Below, piece after piece: positions 23,591 through 34,446 of a stretch of DNA of 64,000 bases. Each line of letters starts with the position of its first letter. Position 1 is the stretch's first letter. The stretch spans positions 49,878,440-49,942,439 of the forward strand of contig OX485807.1 of NCBI GenBank assembly GCA_950295325.1, in the 5' to 3' direction. Position numbers and translations under genes: made by a program. Under the pieces are notes generated by a model. It ran no database searches and was not told the origin of the DNA. It saw nothing but the letters and a program-made list of their open reading frames with translations. Origin of the DNA: Polytrichum commune. Its lineage: Eukaryota; Streptophyta; Polytrichopsida; Polytrichales; Polytrichaceae.

Positions 23591-23701
23591 TAAGCCAAGT
23601 GGGCATTATGTGGTCACTTCTCCTAGTTGACAGGCATATGGTAATGCAAGAATAAACATTAAAATTATGCATGTTACTTCAAGATTGGACTATATGCTCA
23701 A

Positions 23702-23758
<57 letters not shown>

Positions 23759-23760
23759 CG
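23702..23760 (+). repeat. Compound microsatellite (CA)n(TA)n(TG)n
   Basis: A CA run, a TA run and a TG run are joined, making the whole block nearly self-complementary. It could form a hairpin. It lies inside a family A element at the same place where the copy at 31268 carries its (TA)n array. Confidence 0.95.
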
Positions 23761-23927
23761 CATGCACGCACGATTTGTTTATATATTTATTTATCTTTAT
23801 TTCTATGTTCACTAGTCAACACAAAGGATAAACTATTGGGAGGGCCCAGGTGATCACTTGACGAGAAAGATAATCATTACGTTGATCTCTTATAACTATT
23901 ACATCTCAACTCTCATCTTGAAACATG

Positions 23928-24422
23928 GGGCTTCTTTACACTAGTGACCATGGATCATAACTTATGCTTTCTAAACTCTCTTAGTGGTAGAGAACTGAGT
24001 GGTGGTCCCACTTGTTTCACACAAGACCAACAAAAATAAGAGTGATCATGTTAGAAGATGAATGAGAAAGTAACATAAATGTTCAAGAATGGATAATGTT
24101 TGGTAGTCACCCATATTGTACAGTAAGAGAACCCAAATAAGTAATCTCGACAAAAAATTGAAGGTGACCATGTCAGGGAAAAACCAATTTAGCGATGCAT
24201 TTTTCAATATCAAATCAATACTAGTTTTAGTAGTGTTCCAATTTCTATTTTCATTAGAAGCACTAAATCTTGGTTTGAGTGTGATGTACACTATATCTCG
24301 TGACCAAACCTGCTTTTAAATCATGCTTTCTCGTGGTCATGGGTTCGGACTGTTCATTATGATCACAAGAAGTCCAAAATCATTCATCTTCATGGACCTT
24401 AGTCACGTGTGTAAAATGACCC
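23928..24422 (+). mobile_element. Tourist-like MITE family L, nested in family A
   Basis: About 495 bp. The left end GGGCTTCTTTACACTAGTGA and right end (CACGTGTGTAAAATGACCC) are imperfect inverted repeats related to the GGGCCRCTTYAYRC terminus of families D, E and K. It interrupts the family A phrase 'gaaacttgaaatgaca' at a TTG-like triplet, a decayed form of the expected TAA/TTA. The interior is unrelated to D. Confidence 0.65.
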
Positions 24423-24514
24423 TTCAAATGACCATCTTCGAGATTCCCGATCCAATCCAATGGCCAAAATTGTTTGTGGAGTTGGAAGTGCCCACAATAG
24501 GCCCCACATACCTT

Positions 24515-24921
24515 CCATTCAAATCACATGAACATGCCCATCCGGGTAGGAAGGCGAGTCTACATGTATTATAACCGGCGGGTATCTCACATGTGTGTGT
24601 TGAGGGTTTTGGGGTTTAGATGGCCAATGGAGGATTGCAAGCTTGTTGCCAGACATTGCGAGGTGCAAGATAGTGGATATGGTGACACATTTCCAGTTTT
24701 TTGGAGAGGTCGATTGGGTATGATGGAGAACAGGTGTGGGTGGAAAATCTCTTTCAATCGAATGCAGTGCTCACATTTGGTCTGGGTTGGCAGGCAATCA
24801 CAGGCGAGGAGGACAAATGGCCATGTGCATTGCAGAAAGGTTAGGTCACACATCAGATTTCTGTTTCTGCTTCAATGTTCTATTCCAAATTGTACTGTAA
24901 GACGTTTGGCAGATCTGAGTT
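24515..24921. other. Unique GC-richer block between two family A elements
   Basis: About 400 bp with a continuous plus-strand open frame of 131 codons (24528-24923) that starts in the tail of one MITE and ends at the next. The protein is cysteine- and arginine-rich and matches nothing I recognise; the minus strand is open too (88 codons). It may be a captured gene fragment or chance. Confidence 0.3.
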
Positions 24922-25294
24922 GAGGTACGTGGCCCTAATATGGGCACTTCCAACTCCACAGATGATTTTCACCGTTCGATTGAATCGGGAAATGTCTCGT
25001 CCCGTTAGCATTTGCAATCAGGCAGATTGTCATTTCAAGTTTCAGAATCGGACTTGAGATGCAAAAGTTATAAGAGGTCAAAAGGGAAGATTCTCTTTCT
25101 ACTTTGAGTGAAAAACATGTCCCAATTTTGTTCACTATTGAATGTTGAATAGTTTTTTGATTTGAGCTCATAGTCCAATCTCATTACAGCAGGTCTTTTT
25201 GGGGTCCATTCATAAATACAAGCCTTGCTATACACCACTCAAGTATAGGCGACTGATTAAGAAGTAGAGTGACCACATAAGGCACACATACCTT
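24922..25294 (-). mobile_element. MITE family A, full-length inverted copy
   Basis: The left end AGGTACGTGGCCCTAATATG and right end (CACATAAGGCACACATACCT) are inverted repeats of about 25 bp. The right flank is TA and the left is TG, a decayed TA. The interior is the complete reverse of the copy at 440-829. About 373 bp, non-coding. Confidence 0.8.
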
Positions 25295-26264
25295 AATGCT
25301 GACGATTCACATTAAATAGAGCAAGAGAAATTTGATAAATTGGTTTCTAGATGGGTTTGTTTACATGGCTTTGTTATCAATTTCATGTGATTTCAAGCTT
25401 TAAAAATTAGGGTTTTCACTTGTTCTTCAAGTGACAGCACTGTGGGGACCTTGAAAGTTAAGCTATGTCCACCAGGCTGAATGTCTATGATGCCATTATT
25501 GCATCAATTTTTGCTCAAGTCTGACTTTGCTTACAGTAAGTTGAATTTAGCATTTCATATGCATTTTGATTTGCATGATGCTTTCTCTCTTCTACAGCTA
25601 CAATTAGCCACTGTTTGCTAGATGAAGCTCTTGGTCTAAGTAGAATGTGGTAAGGGCGATGCGAATCAAATCTGAGTTCTAGGAATAGGTCAATCTCAGT
25701 TTGCATTTTCCTTATCTGAATGAATGTTCTTGGGGTTGTTGTTTGCTTGTATTTGTAGCTGTTGCTGGGACTCACATAGAGAAAGATGCATTTTGACTTG
25801 TATACCCAATTTCTTATCTTCAGAAGCAACTACAGAGCCCCCTCCTTTCAAAGATTCAATAAACCCCTAAGTTTGTGCATGATTCTTGCAATTGTTCGGG
25901 CTTTCGTGATGTTGACTTTGTCAGCACTGTAGGTTACATCCAAAGGGAAATGGAAAGTTACTACAGAATCTCCAGTGCATGTGCATTTGTGATTTTATTT
26001 TCAGACAATTCAAGAATTTTGGGTTTTTGACATTATTGTTGCTATATATACAGAAGTAGCTGCACCAGGAGTCTTTTTTGTAAGATTTGGATCAGATTGA
26101 TGGCAGCAAGGAATACGCAAATTGCGATTGATAGTCCCTGCAGTTGTCAGAATTTGGATTGAAGATGTGTTCAAATTGAGCTAAATCCTCATGAAAAAGC
26201 TACCGTTTGAGAAGATTTTGAGGTATGGAAGGTTGTACGTTTGACTTAAGAGTTCCTGCATATT
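25295..26264. other. Unique, intron-like DNA
   Basis: Free of recognisable mobile elements. Several pyrimidine-rich tracts end in CAG or TAG ('tctctcttctacag', 'tgcttgtatttgtag', 'ttcttatcttcag'), as at plant 3' splice sites, but no exon with a coherent protein could be read. It could be intron or promoter-distal DNA of a gene outside the window. Confidence 0.3.
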
Positions 26265-26265
26265 C

Positions 26266-26648
26266 CTATTAAGGTATTCAGGTGTTATTTGGTTACTTTT
26301 CTTAAGCAAACACCTTTATTTGAATGGTGTGTGGTTAGGTATGGATCTAAGAACAAACACCGTAAAGACACATGTTCAAAAGAGATTGGACTACATCTAC
26401 AAATTTTATTAACTATTCTATACTCAAGAGTCAACACAATTGGAGGACCTTTGAATTTTTTTTAAGGAATTAACACACATGCACTTCCAATAACCATAAT
26501 GAAGTCATGACATGTCCAAATTTCAAGCAGCTGTTTGTTGATGTTTCATCATAGCTTTGCTAGTGCAGCACGAATACGAAGACATAAATTTGATCAATAG
26601 AAGATGGAGAACAAGGAAAACTAACCAAATAGCACCCTAATACCTTAG
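26266..26648 (+). mobile_element. MITE family B copy 2, full length
   Basis: The left end AAGGTATTCAGGTGTTATTT and right end (AAATAGCACCCTAATACCTT) match as inverted repeats of about 30 bp, the best-preserved pair in family B. The TA dinucleotide at both borders is compatible with a TA target duplication. The interior shares 'gacacatgttcaaaagagattgg' with families A and C. Non-coding. Confidence 0.85.
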
Positions 26649-26878
26649 AAGGTGCTCAGTCTTTCTGGGGTACATGATTGATGAAACTTGCAAGGTAACT
26701 GGTAGTGCCCAGGAATTTTGTCTGAAATTTACCATTGTCCATGTGTGTAGTCCCTGAATTTGCATACCTAAAGTAATCACGTCTAAGGGCTTCTGCATTT
26801 TTGTCAGAAGCTGAAATATGTCTGGGAGAAAGAAAATAACATCCACTTGAGCAATTGGTTTCAGAAATTTGAGTGTGT

Positions 26879-27254
26879 AAGTAGACATGCCTAAATCCAA
26901 CATAGCAATGATTTGGACACCTATATTTTAGTGGTATGTGGTTAGGTGTGGATCTAAAAATCAGACACCAAAAAGACACGTGTTTAAAAAAGATTGGACG
27001 AAGTGCTCAAATTATGCTAACCATTCTAGGATCAATAGTCAACATGATTGGGGGGACCTATGTGGCCACTTAATGAGCATGGAAATCTTCACTTTGATAA
27101 TGAATAAGGTGTTCATATGAACTCCCAAAATTAAGAGGCAAATGGCTACATGCACAATTTGGATTTGCTGATCATCTCGCACTAATTGCGTGTTTCATAT
27201 CCTATGAGAAGCAGATGCAGAGAAGAAAGTGTGCAAATAACATATGTCTACCTT
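26879..27254 (+). mobile_element. MITE family C, full length
   Basis: The left end AAGTAGACATGCCTAAATCC and right end ('aacatatgtctacct') are inverted repeats, bordered by TA on both sides. The interior shows 'ggacacctatattttagtgg', 'gacacgtgtttaaaa', 'accattctagg', 'gaaatcttcactttgataatg' and 'tcatatcctatgagaag'. About 376 bp. Confidence 0.85.
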
Positions 27255-27533
27255 AAGTCTAGTTTTAAAATGTCTGTTGGAGTGGTGCAGGTTTCAAATG
27301 GCCCTGGCTAATTACTGGAACTGCATTGACTTGGTGGTTGCAAGATTATGGAGAAAGTCTGGGGCTTCTTAACCGTTGATGAGCCCTGAGGCATAAATTG
27401 AAGAGACAGAGCATGTGAGATACCAGGAGACAAAATATGACAATGATAAGGTTTGTGGGCATTTCACTTCATGTTTACCCATCAATTGACACTACCGTCT
27501 TGCTGTATGGACATTTTTGTTTACTCAAAAGAG

Positions 27534-27890
27534 TTTTATCCTCTAACTCAACGTGGCTATGGGTCAATGAGTTAGTTATTTTGCAAACAGCACCTTCCAT
27601 GTTCGGTAAGTTTTTGGTGCATGCTTGGATGTAGTGTGGAGTTCTAACCAAACAACATTCTACATTGGTACATCCAGGGTCAAACTCATTTTGGCATGCC
27701 AAGAGATGTCAAAATGAGTTTGGCCCTCAATAAACCAAGATAGGTTGCTCTCCATTCAATTTAAACACTCCCTCCAAGCATGTTGTTCAAGTCAAAAGAA
27801 ACTATTGATTTTGTATGCAAAATATCCAATGGAAAATCATAGAGGACCAACTCCTGACGAAAGGACCACTGAGTTAAAGGATAACTCTAA
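27534..27890 (+). mobile_element. Fold-back element family I copy 1
   Basis: A forward arm (about 27534-27705) is followed directly by its imperfect reverse complement (about 27706-27890), with the palindromic centre 'tttggcatgccaag'. Ends read 'tatcctctaactcaa' and 'gagttaaaggataact'. The whole element could fold into one long hairpin. Copy 2 lies at 28215-28586 and a single arm at 29027-29217. Confidence 0.75.
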
Positions 27891-28214
27891 TAGTGTAGTG
27901 AGTTTGCAGGTATCTGAATATCCAGAATTGGGTCCTCACATTACCTTCCCTTCCCAATATGTGCACGTCAAGGCCAAAGCATTGTGAATGTTTTGAACTG
28001 AATTCTTAGAAGGTATAACTGGCCACATGATTTTCACACATATTGTATACCTCTAGGTCACTCGCCGGCACATACTTCATGAATGAAACACTTTTAGATT
28101 TTTGTATTAGGGATTCCAGAACCTACTCACTTTACTCCCTTTTATTTTGTGGCCAATGCATATCCTTGCATTCTGCCTCCTTGATCGCCTTCTGGATTAA
28201 TTAATATATCTATA

Positions 28215-28586
28215 AATTATAGTTATCCTTGAACTCAATGGGACTTTCCATTGGGAGTTGGTCCCCTATGATAGTCCATGGGTTGTGTTGCATGGAATAT
28301 CAGTAATTTCTTTCCACTCGTGGTGCATGCTTAGAGGTAAGTGTTAAATATTGAATGAATAGCAACCTATTTTGGTTCATTGAGGGCCAGATTCCTTTTT
28401 AATACCTCTTGGTATGCCAAAATGAGTTTGACCTTTGATGAACCACTGTAGAACGTTCTTAGGGTAAACCTCCACACTACATCCAAGCACACAGCAAAAA
28501 CTTACAGAACATGGAAGGTGTTGTATGCAGAACAACCAACTCCTGATCAAAAGACATGTTGAGGTAAGAGGATAACTTTATTGTAT
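28215..28586 (-). mobile_element. Fold-back element family I copy 2
   Basis: Begins 'tagttatccttgaactcaatgg' and ends 'gaggtaagaggataact', inverted relative to copy 1. It carries 'ggttcattgagggccag' and 'atgccaaaatgagtttgacc' as facing arm segments. The spacer at 27891-28214 and the downstream stretch 28587-29026 hold nothing recognisable. Confidence 0.7.
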
Positions 28587-29026
28587 CTGGGAAAAGCAGC
28601 TAAATCGAGTTTCATATTTTGTTGATAATCCAGTCTGCAAGATTGCCAACTCTGACATTAGGAGTTAATACCATTTCCACATAATAAACTATAGCTAACA
28701 GAGAGTGTTGTTGCTTGTGTCATTGTCCTCCATGTACTTATTAAAGTAGAGAGTCATCCAACAAAATATACTCCACCTTTAACTAGTCTAATGAGACGCT
28801 GTTGTCTTGTTTAGGAGAACATGACTAGGCAGATCTGTGACGTAGTAATCTAAACAAAAGAAATTTCTTCTAATATCCATGGAGGATGCGTCTAAAAGCA
28901 ACACTTCTCTGTTAGCTATTGTTTATTATGTAGAAACAGCAAAATGTCATGGTCGGCAATCACACAGACCAGATTATCAACAGACTATGAAACTTGACTA
29001 AGCTTCCTTTTCCAGATATAATAATC

Positions 29027-29217
29027 GTTATCCTTTTAAGTCAACACAACTTTTGATCAGGAGTTGTTTGTTTTGCATTCAACACCTTCCATGTTCGATA
29101 GGTTTTTGGTGCATGATAGTGTGGAGGTTTAACCAAAAAACATTCCACATTGGTTCATTGAGGATCAAACTCATTTTGGCATGCCAAGAGGTGTTTGATT
29201 TTCTGGTAATAACTTTA
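29027..29217 (+). mobile_element. Family I, single arm
   Basis: Only the forward arm is present: 'caacaccttccatgttcgat', 'aacattccacattggttcat' and 'ctcattttggcatgccaagag'. It ends near 'taataactttatcc'. It may be a deletion product of a full fold-back copy. Confidence 0.65.
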
Positions 29218-29954
29218 TCCGGAGCAGTTTAAGTCTTTCATGGTTACTGATGAGTTCTACTTTCTCTGTTGCTCAGGTTGATACTTGCTTCAACAAGATT
29301 TTGTAGTGGCAATGTCAAAACTTTTTCATGGCATGTGACTTGTGACCACTTTGTGGTACACTACACCAACTAACTTGAATCTCGTCTAACATGAAAATTA
29401 TCTGTATGAGCCACAGGACCACATTTCTGAGGAGAGATTGATTTAACAGGAATTTGTTTGTTGTTATGGGTGAGAAAATGATGGAAGTTTATCTTACTGC
29501 AGACCCAGACTGAGTTTGGATGCTGTTCAAAACTCTCAAAAGATAGAATTAGCTTTGGCTAAAAACTGCAGCAATTGTAATCTCCTGTGGGCTATGCTGA
29601 GAAGCTGTCAATATTGGAATGCTGGAGCAATTAGAACTACTCACTTAAGAATTAGAAGAAAATTTAGATAATTGGTTAAAAGTAGCTGGTGACATGGGTT
29701 AGTTGAATATGGAGGTGCCTTTCAGCTCTTTCTCATGTTGGTATATTTGGGACAATTTCTACATGTCATGATCTTCTTAGACTCATTCAATATGGCCAGG
29801 CAGAATTTAGGCACTCAATGAGAATCGTTAGTTGCAGGAAACTAGATCATGGTCTGCCATTTATGTTCACGAATAATATATATGACACAAATTACATTTT
29901 TTTGCAGTCAACATTTAAGTTGTGTAATTGTGCAACTCATACTCACTAGTATTG
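29218..29954. other. Unique DNA without recognisable features
   Basis: No element or coding family recognised. Like 25295-26264 it is relatively free of repeats and may be intronic. Confidence 0.35.
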
Positions 29955-30311
29955 AATGAATGTGGGCCTTCTGTGGTCACTCTTCTTGAGTGGACACCTA
30001 TATTTGAGGGGCATTTGGCAAGTTTTGTGGTGAAGAATGGACACCAAAAAGACACATATCACAATGAGATTGGGTTTTGTGCTCCAAATGCGGATACAAT
30101 TTTAGGTTCAATAGTTAATATGTGGTCACTTAAAAGATATTTCAAGGAAATCTTCACCTTGACCTCTTTTAGTTTTTACATCCAATCCTAAAACTTCAAA
30201 GGCAGTCTTTGTGATTTGCAATTGCTAATTGGATGAGTCAATTCCCGATCCAATCTTACAATCAAAATTATCAATGGAGTTGGAAGTATCCACAACAATG
30301 TCACATACCTT
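29955..30311 (+). mobile_element. MITE family A copy
   Basis: Begins near 'tgtgggccttctgtggtcac' and ends 'cacaacaatgtcacatacct' followed by TA. The interior is complete and collinear with 440-829, including 'gacaccaaaaagacacatat' and 'gcaattgctaattggatgag'. Confidence 0.75.
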
Positions 30312-30334
30312 AAGATGTGTGGGTGAAACTCGGT

Positions 30335-30691
30335 TCCTTTTCTTCATCAAACATAAGTATTTGACTGGTGTGTAGTTAGGTGAGGATCAAAGAACAAACA
30401 CTATATACACACATATTTAAAAGAGATTGACCTATGTCGTCAATTTTTATTAATAGTACACTCAATAGTGAGCACAATTGACATGACTTGTGTATTAAGT
30501 TAAGGAATCAACAAACACGCACTTCCAATAATCATAACCAATTAGGAGCGGATCCAATTTTCAATCTGATTCTTGTCGATGTTTCAGTATAGAATTGCTA
30601 ATGCAACACAAGTTTTATTATGTACATCTAATTGGTAGAAGTTGGATAATATGAAGAAAAATAAAAGGAATTGAATAACGCTCACATACCT
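30335..30691 (+). mobile_element. MITE family B copy 3
   Basis: Collinear with 26266-26648: 'gaacaaacactatatacacac', 'cacgcacttccaataatcataac' and 'gttgatgtttcattg'-like sequence. The right end is 'gaataacgctcacatacctt'. The left terminus is decayed. Confidence 0.7.
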
Positions 30692-31267
30692 TAATCTTGC
30701 TTGAATTGTTGATGCGAATGTAACGCTACATGGGACACAATTTTGAGGAGCGTGCATGGCTAGACAATGTCTAATGTTCCAGTTGTTCGACTTGATGAAG
30801 TTTATAAGAGCCAAGTTGAAAGAATTAAACACATAACATTGAAAGTACTAGATACATGCGGCAATGTGGTGGGTTCGTACTAAGAGTCTCGTGTTGCTCA
30901 TTTATTTTACCCTCGTCCCTCCTAAAGATTCATAATGGAGCACCTTTTGCACCAACTCCTTTCAAGGTTCCGTTACTTATTAACACCAACAAAACCCGAG
31001 TCCTCACATTTATAAGGAATGTCAACCCTCACTATTGATGATGATGTCCGTGCCCTTCTTTCATTGATGGAGCTCTTCAAGTTTCACTTTATAAATATAG
31101 ACTTTATAGATAGCTAACGATGGTCACCTCCTTTAAACTTTTCATTGAAATACTTGCATCATTTCACTACCATTTCACAGGGGTACTGAGAATGAGAATA
31201 TATAACACATTTCTGTATAAGTTGCAAGAGTCCTCTTTAGGGCACCTCACCTCAATTAAGGTGCCTA
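30692..31267. other. Unassigned intergenic DNA
   Basis: No recognisable gene or repeat. Short open frames near 30856-31038 lack family motifs. Confidence 0.4.
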
Positions 31268-31341
31268 CTTACGGTATGTTGGTTTTATGCGGTCACTCTC
31301 CTTAATCGGAAACTTATAATTTGATTAGTATGTACACACAC

Positions 31342-31383
<42 letters not shown>

Positions 31384-31645
31384 CATGTATTTATGATTGA
31401 ACTCCTTCCCCAAAAAACACGTGTTTGGATAAGATTTGACTATATGTTCATAATTTAAACACCCTTTCTAGGTTCGGTAATTAACACAATTGGGAGGGCA
31501 TATTTACTTTGACATCTTCAACTCCGACTTTGAAACTTGAAATGACATATTTTGTGATTCATGATTGCCGATCGGATCAGAAAATTTCCTAGTTGATCTA
31601 ATCCACCAAACATAATTGTATATGGAGTATCCCCCTAGATGTAGG
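31268..31645 (+). mobile_element. MITE family A copy with an embedded (TA)n array
   Basis: 'cggtatgttggttttatgcggtcac' starts the element. The internal order 'agatttgactatatgttc', 'cacaattgggaggg' and 'gaaacttgaaatgac' follows. The (TA)n run at 31343-31380 lies where other copies have 'gtgtggatcaaag', implying expansion from a short internal TA tract. Confidence 0.65.
31343..31380 (+). repeat. (TA)n microsatellite
   Basis: A nearly uninterrupted 38-bp TA run inside a family A element. Confidence 0.95.
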
Positions 31646-31971
31646 CCTTCTAATTCATGAAGTTTTGATTGGTTAGGTAAACCTAATGACTGCCACTATT
31701 CAAATTATGTGCAAATTTTTCCAAGTTAATGTTGCATTGTGGGTGGACGCCACCATTGGTTCCATCTCATTGCAATATACTACATAAAAATTTTTAAAAA
31801 ACACTTATCAACATCATGCACCATTTCCACTCTAAAATAGTGGATTTACAAGTGCCTTGACTACGTGATCCTTGTAATGGTTGGAATAAGGTTAGGGCGA
31901 CATATCTCACTATGAAATGCTCTCACAAGGTTAAAAAATGTACCTCTTTCTTTGTTAAATGAGATACTTAA

Positions 31972-32090
31972 GATCTCAAGTGGCTCAGTTGGTATTGATT
32001 AAGGCACTAAGCAATAAGTATGGTTAATACTCCTTCCTCCAAAGACCTCCATTAAGATTAGAAAATGATTAATCTAACTAAGCGGCTTGG
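31972..32090 (+). mobile_element. Probable tRNA-derived SINE
   Basis: TGGCTCAGTTGG at 31981-31992 matches the tRNA/RNA polymerase III box A consensus. A box B-like 'atggttaatactcc' follows at about 32020-32033, at the expected spacing of just under 40 bp; box B is decayed (GGTTAATACTCC against GGTTCGANNCC). The 3' end is unclear, and sequence to about 32280 may or may not belong to it. A tRNA pseudogene is the alternative. Confidence 0.5.
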
Positions 32091-32283
32091 GTGGCAATGT
32101 CATAGATTTAATTGCTGCATGTCACTTGTCAACTAAGTACCCCAGACCTGTCACAAACCCTATCAAAATGATGGCCTTCACTCGGATGCTTCCTTCCTTG
32201 TCAACCCAAAGGAAAGGATCCTTATTAGAAGCATCAATTGCGATTATAGCCGCCCGGGCACCCGAGGTTAACTTATAGCGGCT

Positions 32284-32880
32284 GAGGTAGATGTGCCTAA
32301 ATCCAACATAGCAATAATTTGGACACCTATATTTGAGTGGTTATCTGGTCAAGTGTGTACCTAAAGAACGTACCAATGTCTAGGGAGATTAAGATCCTAG
32401 TGTTTCCAAGTCCAACCGGTTACACGTTGACATCTTTCAGTTTTCCTTATGAATTTGAGGTATATTGATGAAATGCCTCTAAAATGATTGGTACTTTTCT
32501 TGAACTCTTGAACTCTTGAACTTCAACCACTTATTTTTCAATCTCAACCGGTTCATCTATAACTAGTGGTCGATTCTTACTGGTTGTTGGAATGCACGTC
32601 AAAAAGGCATGTGTTTCGAAGAGATCGGGTTACATGTTCAAAATATGCTAACCATACTAGACCCAATAATCAACATGATTTGGGGGGGGGGGTTATATAA
32701 GCACTTATTGAGCACTAGAACCTTCAAGTTGATAATGCACAAGGTGTTCATATGAACTCAAAAAACTATGAGGCAAATGGCTATGGACACGATTTAAATT
32801 TGCTAATCATCTCGCACTACTACCATATTTTTGTATCCTACACAAAATGGGTGGAGAGAGAGAAGTCTCTGAATAATAAT
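32284..32880 (+). mobile_element. MITE family C copy split by a family H fragment
   Basis: The left end AGGTAGATGTGCCTAAATCC and interior 'ggacacctatatttgagtgg' are followed, after a foreign piece at 32385-32575, by 'gtgtttcgaagagatcgggtt', 'atgctaaccatactag' and 'caaatggctatggacacg'. The foreign piece is family H in reverse orientation ('gatcctagtgtttccaag' to 'caaccggttcatc'). Confidence 0.65.
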
Positions 32881-33125
32881 TGTTAACAAACCGATTAAGT
32901 TACTCCCCGAGGTGTGTAATCTACTAGCACAACAATCTAGGGGGTTTCATATTCATTATTGCAGGGGCGCCTTCGTAAGCTAATAACTAAGCCAGTCCCA
33001 ATTAGTGTTTGTCACTAATGTGAGGGCTAATGAGTTACCTAATCAATCACAATGGACATTTATAGGAATGCACATGCTAATAAATATGCCAAACAAGACA
33101 ACACAAACGAAGATTCTAGCCATTA

Positions 33126-33499
33126 AGGTAGACACACCTAATTTTAACATAGCAACGATATGGACACCTATAATTGAGTGGTATGTGGTTAGGTGTGGAT
33201 CCAAGAACAAACATCCAAAAGACATGTATTTAATAGGGATTGGAATACATGTTCAAAATTTGCTAACCATTCTAGGTCAATAGTCAACATGATTAGGGGG
33301 GGCTATATGACCACTTAATGAGCAGAAGAATCTTCACTTTGATAATGAATAAGATATTCATATGAGCTCTAGATATTATGAAACGAGTTATGGTTACATG
33401 CACGATTTGGCTTTGGTAATCATCTTGCATTAATTGGGTAATTCATATCATTCAACAGTGGGTGCAAGGAGAAAATATCCAAACAACACACGTGTACCT
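33126..33499 (+). mobile_element. MITE family C, full length with TA borders
   Basis: Ends AGGTAGACACACCTAATTTT and 'caacacacgtgtacct' are inverted. TA lies immediately outside both ends (33124-33125 and 33500-33501). The interior is collinear with 26879-27254. It directly abuts the next element, sharing the TA between them. Confidence 0.85.
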
Positions 33500-33501
33500 T
33501 A

Positions 33502-34430
33502 AGGTATGTGGGTTTTACATGGCCACTCTTCTTGATTAGACACCCATATTTGGGTGGTGTATGGCATGGCTTCTAGTCAAGAACATACACTAAATAGATG
33601 CATATTCCAGTGAGAGGGCGATGAGATTCGACTATATGCTCAAATATAAACATCATTAGGCTAGGTTCAATTGTTAGCATGATTGAGAAGGCCTAAAAGT
33701 AACCAAGCCTTAAGAAATAAGTTCCAAAAGCTTTTGCATGTTTAGGTCGGTTAAATAGGTCGGAAACTTTCAAAAGAATTTGTATAGATCTACAAAAATC
33801 TAGAGGGTGTATAGGAACAATATATATATATATATATAAACATAAATTTTATATGCAACCTACAAACTATGCAAACTTGTTAATTAAATGAGCATTTTAC
33901 CATTTACTAGGGTGGTCCATTGATGTTGGATTTTTAGGTGGATGAGTGTCTTTCATCAAATGAAGGTGTTGTACACCTTTTGTGGAACACTTGTTACATT
34001 GCCTTGCTGAGCATATAGATTCTAGTAGATTAGCCATTGCCGTTGGCCAAAGTTGTTGCTCTCCTCAAAGCATTCTTACAACCTTCTTACACCGCCATGA
34101 TAATTGGCCAAAGTATTGCTATTTTTTACTTAAAGCCACAAATGATTAGGATACTTTAACAATGATTTACTTAATGACATTGTTAAACTCACATGTTTAC
34201 AATTTAAGGATGAAATTAGGTGTCGCCAAAAGAATGGTGTTCATTTTAGGCACTAACTACTTAGAGAGGAAGAGATCTTTTAGTTTGACCTTTTATAACT
34301 TATGCATCTCAACTCCGATTTCATTGCAATTGTAATTGTCCACTAGCATATGACTCGTGAGATAGTTTATGAGCCAATCACCAAATATACATATTTTTGG
34401 AGTAGGAAGTGCCCACAATAGGGCTACATA
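33502..34430 (+). mobile_element. MITE family A copy with about 550 bp inserted
   Basis: Starts AGGTATGTGGGTTTTACATG and runs normally to about 33709. It resumes at about 34263 with 'gaagagatcttttagtttgacc' and 'tgcatctcaactccgatttc', ending 'gcccacaatagggctacat'. The foreign piece 33710-34262 has no recognised terminus and no coding motif; it includes a short (TA)n run at 33820-33838. Confidence 0.7.
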
Positions 34431-34446
34431 TCTCAGCAAATCCACT

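Larger units (their letters stand above)
23591..24514 (+). mobile_element. MITE family A copy, enlarged by a microsatellite and a nested MITE
   Basis: The left end ('gtgggcattatgtggtcac') and right end (CCCACAATAGGCCCCACATA, then CCTT) are a family A pair. The interior order is kept: 'agattggactatatgctcaaa', the dinucleotide array, 'aactattgggaggg', 'ttacatctcaactct', then a break at 'gaaacat' with resumption at 'tcaaatgaccatcttc' after the nested family L element. Confidence 0.7.

Noticed and set aside
25295-26264. Exons of a host gene, from splice-like pyrimidine tracts
   Set aside because: No coherent protein could be read between the candidate sites, so only an intron-like note is kept.
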